A stretch of DNA of 64,000 bases. Source: DATJZH01 sp052146815. GTDB lineage: Bacteria > Actinomycetota > Actinomycetes > Streptosporangiales > Streptosporangiaceae. The position numbers and the translations under genes are program-made. Under the pieces are notes generated by a model that was not told the DNA's origin, did no database searches, and worked only from the letters and a program-made list of their open reading frames with translations. Shown here one piece after another: positions 59,861-64,000 of the stretch. Location: positions 3,475 through 67,474 of the forward strand of contig JBKQMG010000051.1 in NCBI GenBank assembly GCA_052146815.1, written 5' to 3'. The stretch's first letter is position 1. Every line of letters begins with the position of its first letter.

Positions 59861-59879
59861 GTCACCCGATCCGAGTGAT
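59861..59879 (+). promoter_or_regulatory. Palindrome box P upstream of the GMC-lipoprotein-GH15 unit
   Basis: GTCACCC-GATCC-GAGTGAT, 19 nt. CATAGT follows after 21 nt (59901-59906) and the GTG start 34 nt after the box, so the transcript would be leaderless or nearly so. Confidence 0.7.
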
Positions 59880-59913
59880 GCGGTCACCAGCCCGAACCGG
59901 CATAGTGGGCCGG

Positions 59914-61467
59914 GTGACAGAACACTATGACGTGATCATCGTCGGCAGCGGCGCCGGCGGGGGGACGCTGGCGCATACGCTCGCGCCCTCGGGCAAGCGG
60001 ATCCTGCTGCTGGAGCGCGGCAACTTCCTGCCGCGCGAGACCGACAACTGGAATCCCGGCTCGGTTTTCGTAGACGGGAAATACATCTCGCCGGACCCGT
60101 GGTTCGACGCCGACGGCAAGGCCTTCCAGCCGCAGGTGCACTACTACGTAGGCGGAGCCACGAAGCTGTACGGGGCCGCGCTGTACCGGCTGCGCCCCGA
60201 GGACTTCGGCGAGATCAAGCACGCCGACGGGGCGTCCCCGGCGTGGCCGTTGAGCTACGACGACTTCGAGCCGTGGTACACCAAGGCCGAGTGGCTCTAC
60301 CAGGTCCGCGGCGTGCACGGCGAGGATCCGACCGAAGGCCACGCCTCAAAGCAGTACCCGTGGCCGCCGGTCTCGCACGAGCCGCGGATCCAGCAGATCT
60401 CCGAGGCGCTCACCGCGGGCGGCTACCACCCGTTCCACGCGCCGTGCGGCATCCTGCTGAACGAGGCCGACCGGCCGCTGAGCGCATGCGTGCGCTGCGC
60501 CTGGTGCGACGGCTACCCGTGCCTGGTGCATGCCAAATCCGACGCCGACATCATCGCAGTGCGCCCGCTGCTGGACCAGCCGAACGTAACCCTGCTGGTG
60601 AACGCCGAGGTCGAGCGCCTGGAGACGGACGGATCCGGCCGGACGGTAACCCGCGTGCAGGTCAGCCGGAACGGCAGCGAGGAGTTCTACGAGGGCGACG
60701 TCGTCGTGGTCTCGGCCGGGGCAGCTAACAGCGCCAGGATCTTGCTGCGGTCAGCCTCCGACCAGCACCCGGCGGGCCTGGCGAACGGGTCTGACCAGGT
60801 CGGCCGCAACTACATGTACCACAACAGCAAGGCCATCGTGGCGCTCGACAAGGAGCGCAACGACACGGTGTTCCAGAAGACGCTCGGCCTGAACGACTTC
60901 TACTTCGCGGGGAACGGCCGGGAGTGGCCGCTGGGCAACATCCAGATGCTCGGGAAGTCCAACGCGCTGGCGATGAAGGGCGAGGAGCCGAAGCTGACCA
61001 AGCTGGCGCCGAAATGGAGCCTGGAAGAGGTCGCCCGGCACGCGGTCGACTTCTGGCTGACCACCGAGGACGTGCCCAAGCCCGACAACCGGGTCACTGT
61101 GGACAAAGACGGCCACATCCACCTGGCCTATCAGCAGACGAATGACAGCGAGGCGGACGCGCTGTACCACGAGCTCCGGAAGGTCCTCAACCACATCGGG
61201 ATCGCCGCCCACCATGTCCTGAGCAAGAACTTCTACGCCAGCATGGACGTGCCCGTCGCCGGGGTCGCGCACCAGTCGGGCACCTGCCGGTTCGGCGCCG
61301 ACCCGGCCAGCTCCGTGCTCGACGTCAACTGCAAGGCACACGAGGTCGACAACCTGTACGTCGTGGACACGAGCTTCTTCCCGAGCATCGGAGCCGTGAA
61401 CCCGGCGCTGACCGCCATGGCCAACGCCATCCGCGTCGGCGAGCACCTGCTCGAGAGGACGGCATGA
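59914..61467 (+). CDS. GMC-family FAD oxidoreductase
   Basis: 517 residues from GTG 59914. FAD-binding VIIVGSGAGGGTLAHTLA, LLERGNFLPRE, and the GMC middle YYVGGATKLYGAALYRLRPEDF. The C-terminal catalytic region has HQSGTCRFGADPASSVLDVNCKAHEVDNLYVVDTSFFPSIGAVNPALTAMANA, with the conserved His and Asn positions. A cluster CVRCAWCDGYPC (about 192-205) could bind a metal or iron-sulfur group, as in gluconate/fructose-dehydrogenase-like members. Oxidises an alcohol or sugar; no signal peptide seen. Its stop overlaps the next gene's ATG in ATGA. Confidence 0.9.
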   Translation: MTEHYDVIIVGSGAGGGTLAHTLAPSGKRILLLERGNFLPRETDNWNPGSVFVDGKYISPDPWFDADGKAFQPQVHYYVGGATKLYGAALYRLRPEDFGEIKHADGASPAWPLSYDDFEPWYTKAEWLYQVRGVHGEDPTEGHASKQYPWPPVSHEPRIQQISEALTAGGYHPFHAPCGILLNEADRPLSACVRCAWCDGYPCLVHAKSDADIIAVRPLLDQPNVTLLVNAEVERLETDGSGRTVTRVQVSRNGSEEFYEGDVVVVSAGAANSARILLRSASDQHPAGLANGSDQVGRNYMYHNSKAIVALDKERNDTVFQKTLGLNDFYFAGNGREWPLGNIQMLGKSNALAMKGEEPKLTKLAPKWSLEEVARHAVDFWLTTEDVPKPDNRVTVDKDGHIHLAYQQTNDSEADALYHELRKVLNHIGIAAHHVLSKNFYASMDVPVAGVAHQSGTCRFGADPASSVLDVNCKAHEVDNLYVVDTSFFPSIGAVNPALTAMANAIRVGEHLLERTA

Positions 61468-61982
61468 ACGCCGCTAAGCCTGCGTGGCTCGGCAGGCCTG
61501 CGTGGCTGGGCCTGTCTGCGTGGCGGGGCGCCGGCGCCCTGGCCGCGCTCCTGGTCGCCGGATGCGGTTCCTCCGGCAGTTCCAGCTCCGCGGCCAGCTC
61601 GCCGTCGGCGACCCACCCCGCCATGTCGGCGTCCGCCTCCTCGTCGGCCATGTCGGCGACATGCGCCGACGCGCAGAAACTCCGCGGGTCACTGCGGAGC
61701 CTCGATCACATGAACGCCAGCTCTGCGTCGATCAGCGGGCTGACGGCCAACCTGGACAGCATCAAAACCTCGCTGGGGAGCCTGAGCAGCAGCGCCAGCA
61801 GCGAGTTCCAGGCGCAGACCAGCGCGCTGAAATCCGACCTGAACGGGCTGAAGAGCGCCGTGACCAAGCTCACCAAGAGCCCGAGCGCCAGCGCGATCAC
61901 TGACGTCAAGACGGAAGCAGAAAAGGTCTCGGCGGCAGGCCGCAACCTGGAGGCCGCCGTGAAGTCGCACTGCGGCACCTAA
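61464..61982 (+). CDS. Small putative lipoprotein
   Basis: 172 residues, ATG in an ATGA overlap with the GMC gene. Signal region WRGAGALAALLVAGC with lipobox LVAGC, then a Ser/Ala-rich linker. A helical domain follows from about residue 65 to the end, with Cys near both ends (TCADAQKL and SHCGT) that could form a disulfide. Heptad-like spacing suggests a helical bundle or coiled coil outside the membrane. No family recognised. Its position suggests an anchor or partner for the GMC enzyme, which itself has no export signal, so that link is weak. Confidence 0.8.
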   Translation: MNAAKPAWLGRPAWLGLSAWRGAGALAALLVAGCGSSGSSSSAASSPSATHPAMSASASSSAMSATCADAQKLRGSLRSLDHMNASSASISGLTANLDSIKTSLGSLSSSASSEFQAQTSALKSDLNGLKSAVTKLTKSPSASAITDVKTEAEKVSAAGRNLEAAVKSHCGT

Positions 61983-62019
61983 CACGCCCGGCCGGGGGGC
62001 CGGGGAGGGGGGAACGCAC

Positions 62020-63969
62020 GTGTCCAGCAACACAACGTCCAGCACTGCCGTGCCCGGTAACGCCACGTCCACCACCGCGTCGCCCGGCAGCAGCGGGTCC
62101 GGCAGCTCATCGTCTCGTTATCCGAACATCGCCGATCACGGCCTGATCGGCGACCTGCAGACGTCCGCGCTGGTGACCACCGAAGGCTGCGTGGACTGGC
62201 TCTGCTTCCCGCGGTTCGACTCGCCGAGCGTGTTCGCGTCCCTGCTGGACGCCGACCGCGGCGGCTACTTCCGGATCGCTCCGGACACCGACAACTACAC
62301 CACCCGGCAGCTGTACCTGCCGGACACCGCGATCCTGGTCACCCGGTTCATGACGCCCGACGGAGTCGGCGAGGTGCACGATTTCATGCCGGTCATCGAC
62401 GGCCCGGCCACCGACCGGCACCGGCTCGTGCGCAACATCCAGGTGGTCCGCGGCAGCATGCGGTTCGTCATCGACCTGCAGCCGCGCTTCAACTACGGCC
62501 GCACCCCGCACAAGCTGGACGTCACCGACCAGGGTGCGATCTTCAACGCCGGCGGCATGAAAATGGCCGTCCACGGCATCGCGCCGCCCAACACCTCGAT
62601 CCGCGACCTGCAACTGGACGTCCAGCAGGCGGACAACGGACTGCGCTGGAAGCGCACGCTGCGCGAGGGCGAGATCGGCGGCGTGATGCTCGAGTGGATG
62701 GGCGAATCGCCGCGCCTGATGTCGCCTGAAGAGGCGCAGAAACTGGCCGACGACACCGCGCGGTACTGGAAGTACTGGGTGAGCCGTTCCACCTACCGCG
62801 GCCGCTGGCGGGAAATGGTGGCCCGCTCGGCGATGACGCTGAAGCTGATGACCTACGCGCCGAGCGGCGCGCTCGTCGCCGCGCCCACCACCGGCCTGCC
62901 GGAGCAGGAAGGCGGCGAGCGCAACTGGGACTACCGGTACACCTGGGTGCGGGACGCCTCGTTCTCGGTGTACGCGCTCCTCGGCCTCGGCTACGTGGAA
63001 GAGGCAGCCCGGTTCGGGATGTGGCTCAGCGAACGGGCCCGCGAGCACGGCGGCGACGGCCACAGCCCGCTCAAGATCATGTACCGGGTGGACGGCACGT
63101 CCGACCTGACCGAGGAGACCCTCGACCACTTCGAGGGCTGGCGCGGTTCCCGGCCCGTGCGCATCGGCAACGGAGCCGCCGACCAGCGCCAGCTCGACAT
63201 CTACGGCGAGGCGATGGACTCCATCTACATCGGCGACACCCACGGCGTCCAGGCCGCGCACCAGGGCTGGGTCGCGGTCACGCAGATGGCGGACTGGCTG
63301 TGCGAGCACTGGGACGAGCCGGACGAAGGCATCTGGGAAACCCGCGGCGGCCAGAAGAACTTCACCTACGGGCGGGTCCAGGCCTGGGTCGCCCTGGACC
63401 GGGCTATCCGGCTGGCCGAGCGGCACGGGCGGCCGGGGAACGTGACCCGCTGGACCGCCGAGCGGGACCGGATCTACCAGCAGGTGATGGAGCGCGGCTG
63501 GAACGAGAAAGTCGGTGCGTTCACCCAGCACTACGACACCGAGGTGCTGGACTCCTCGCTCCTGCTGATGCCGCTGGTGGGGTTCATCACTCCGCGCGAC
63601 CCGATGTGGCTGTCGACGCTGGACGCGATGAAGCGCGAGCTCGTCTCCGACAGCCTGGTGTACCGCTACAACCCGAGCGCCTCGCCCGATGGGCTGGCCG
63701 GCGACGAGGGCACCTTCTCGCTGTGCACGTTCCTGTACGTGGACGCGCTGGCCCGGGCCGGACGGCTGGACGAGGCCCGGCTGGTGTTCGAGAAGATGCA
63801 TACCTACGCCAACCATCTCGGCCTGTACTCCGAGGAGATCAGCAGCACCGGCGATCAGCTCGGTAATTTCCCGCAGGCCTTCAGCCACCTGGCGCTGATC
63901 AACGCCGCCATGAACCTCGACTACCAGCTCGACCACGGGGCCGGCTCGGTCGAGGGCGTGCTCGACTGA
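62020..63969 (+). CDS. GH15 family glycosidase (glucoamylase/trehalase-like), intact
   Basis: 649 residues from GTG 62020, with GGAGGGGGGAACGCAC upstream. A Ser/Thr/Gly-rich 35-residue start, then RYPNIADHGLIGDLQTSALVTTEGCVDWLCFPRFDSPSVFASLLD (N-terminal super-beta-sandwich domain). The (alpha/alpha)6 catalytic domain follows, with GGERNWDYRYTWVRDASFSVYALLGLGY, ETRGGQKNFTYGRVQAWVALDR, YNPSASPDGLAGDEGTFSLCTF and LGNFPQAFSHLALINAAMN. In actinobacteria such proteins include trehalases and glucoamylases; the substrate cannot be settled here. No signal peptide. Third gene of the unit under box P. A degraded paralogue is at 16174-17626. Confidence 0.93.
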   Translation: MSSNTTSSTAVPGNATSTTASPGSSGSGSSSSRYPNIADHGLIGDLQTSALVTTEGCVDWLCFPRFDSPSVFASLLDADRGGYFRIAPDTDNYTTRQLYLPDTAILVTRFMTPDGVGEVHDFMPVIDGPATDRHRLVRNIQVVRGSMRFVIDLQPRFNYGRTPHKLDVTDQGAIFNAGGMKMAVHGIAPPNTSIRDLQLDVQQADNGLRWKRTLREGEIGGVMLEWMGESPRLMSPEEAQKLADDTARYWKYWVSRSTYRGRWREMVARSAMTLKLMTYAPSGALVAAPTTGLPEQEGGERNWDYRYTWVRDASFSVYALLGLGYVEEAARFGMWLSERAREHGGDGHSPLKIMYRVDGTSDLTEETLDHFEGWRGSRPVRIGNGAADQRQLDIYGEAMDSIYIGDTHGVQAAHQGWVAVTQMADWLCEHWDEPDEGIWETRGGQKNFTYGRVQAWVALDRAIRLAERHGRPGNVTRWTAERDRIYQQVMERGWNEKVGAFTQHYDTEVLDSSLLLMPLVGFITPRDPMWLSTLDAMKRELVSDSLVYRYNPSASPDGLAGDEGTFSLCTFLYVDALARAGRLDEARLVFEKMHTYANHLGLYSEEISSTGDQLGNFPQAFSHLALINAAMNLDYQLDHGAGSVEGVLD

Positions 63970-64000
63970 CCAAGGAGCAGCCAGCAGCGGCCGGGCCCGT

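Noticed and set aside
15241..59879. Palindrome boxes as terminators or mobile-element termini
   Set aside because: They lie upstream of genes at fixed distances from -10-like hexamers, not after stop codons, and there are no transposase genes or target-site duplications beside them.
15241..59879. Palindrome boxes as CRP/FNR or DosR sites
   Set aside because: CRP/FNR arms read TGTGA...TCACA, the opposite order, and the DosR core is GGGACTTNNGTCCC-like. Neither fits TCACCC...GGGTGA.

Overview
The window is GC-rich chromosomal DNA with GTG/TTG starts, 4-base gene overlaps and a clpP1-clpP2 pair plus trigger factor. Together with MalT-like LuxR (LAL) regulators, DUF2252, GAP-family and DUF7144 proteins this points to a soil-type filamentous actinomycete (Streptosporangiales/Catenulisporales-like). 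I cannot name a species. No rRNA, tRNA, CRISPR, phage or transposase was found.

Region 1 (1-11.8 kb) is conserved-looking: a four-gene ABC exporter operon of FtsX/MacB type (two permeases, two ATPases, the first permease cut by the window edge), then on the minus strand tig, clpP1-clpP2 and clpX. A motif fitting the published ClgR operator lies upstream of clpP1.

Region 2 (12-64 kb) is an accessory, stress-type island. It holds three LAL regulators (12.0-15.2, 42.8-45.2 and 45.7-48.4 kb) and many membrane or unknown proteins. It also holds an alternative respiratory set: cydDC at 17.7-21.4 kb, cydAB at 55.5-58.0 kb, and NDH-2 downstream of an atypical G6PDH-like gene. Other genes are a sulfatase, a sulfatase-like protein without its catalytic cysteine, a ClC channel, a cation/H+ antiporter, YihY, a PAP2 phosphatase diverging from a diacylglycerol-kinase-like protein, a GMC oxidoreductase, an MFS carrier and an intact GH15 glycosidase.

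The main discovery is a recurring imperfect palindrome, consensus NTCACCC-N5-GGGTGAN (19 nt, sometimes 18). I found 15 full-length copies, nearly all in intergenic promoter regions between 15.2 and 59.9 kb. In 13 promoters a -10-like hexamer (A at position 2, T at position 6, often CATRNT) follows the box by 21 or 22 nt. That puts the box across the -35 region, the geometry of a class II activator site. Two compact 14-nt versions precede two small paralogous genes around the third LAL gene. The box joins cydDC, cydAB, zwf-ndh, the sulfatases, GH15, GMC oxidoreductase, ClC, DUF2252 and other units into one putative regulon. The LAL regulators, whose recognition helices are nearly the same, are candidate binders. 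None of the genes before 15 kb carries the box.

The island is also decaying. It contains remnants of a GH15 enzyme, a HAD phosphatase, a formylglycine-generating enzyme, a SulP-STAS transporter and a DUF1269 protein, and a membrane protein interrupted by a TGA codon. Several still sit next to intact boxes.
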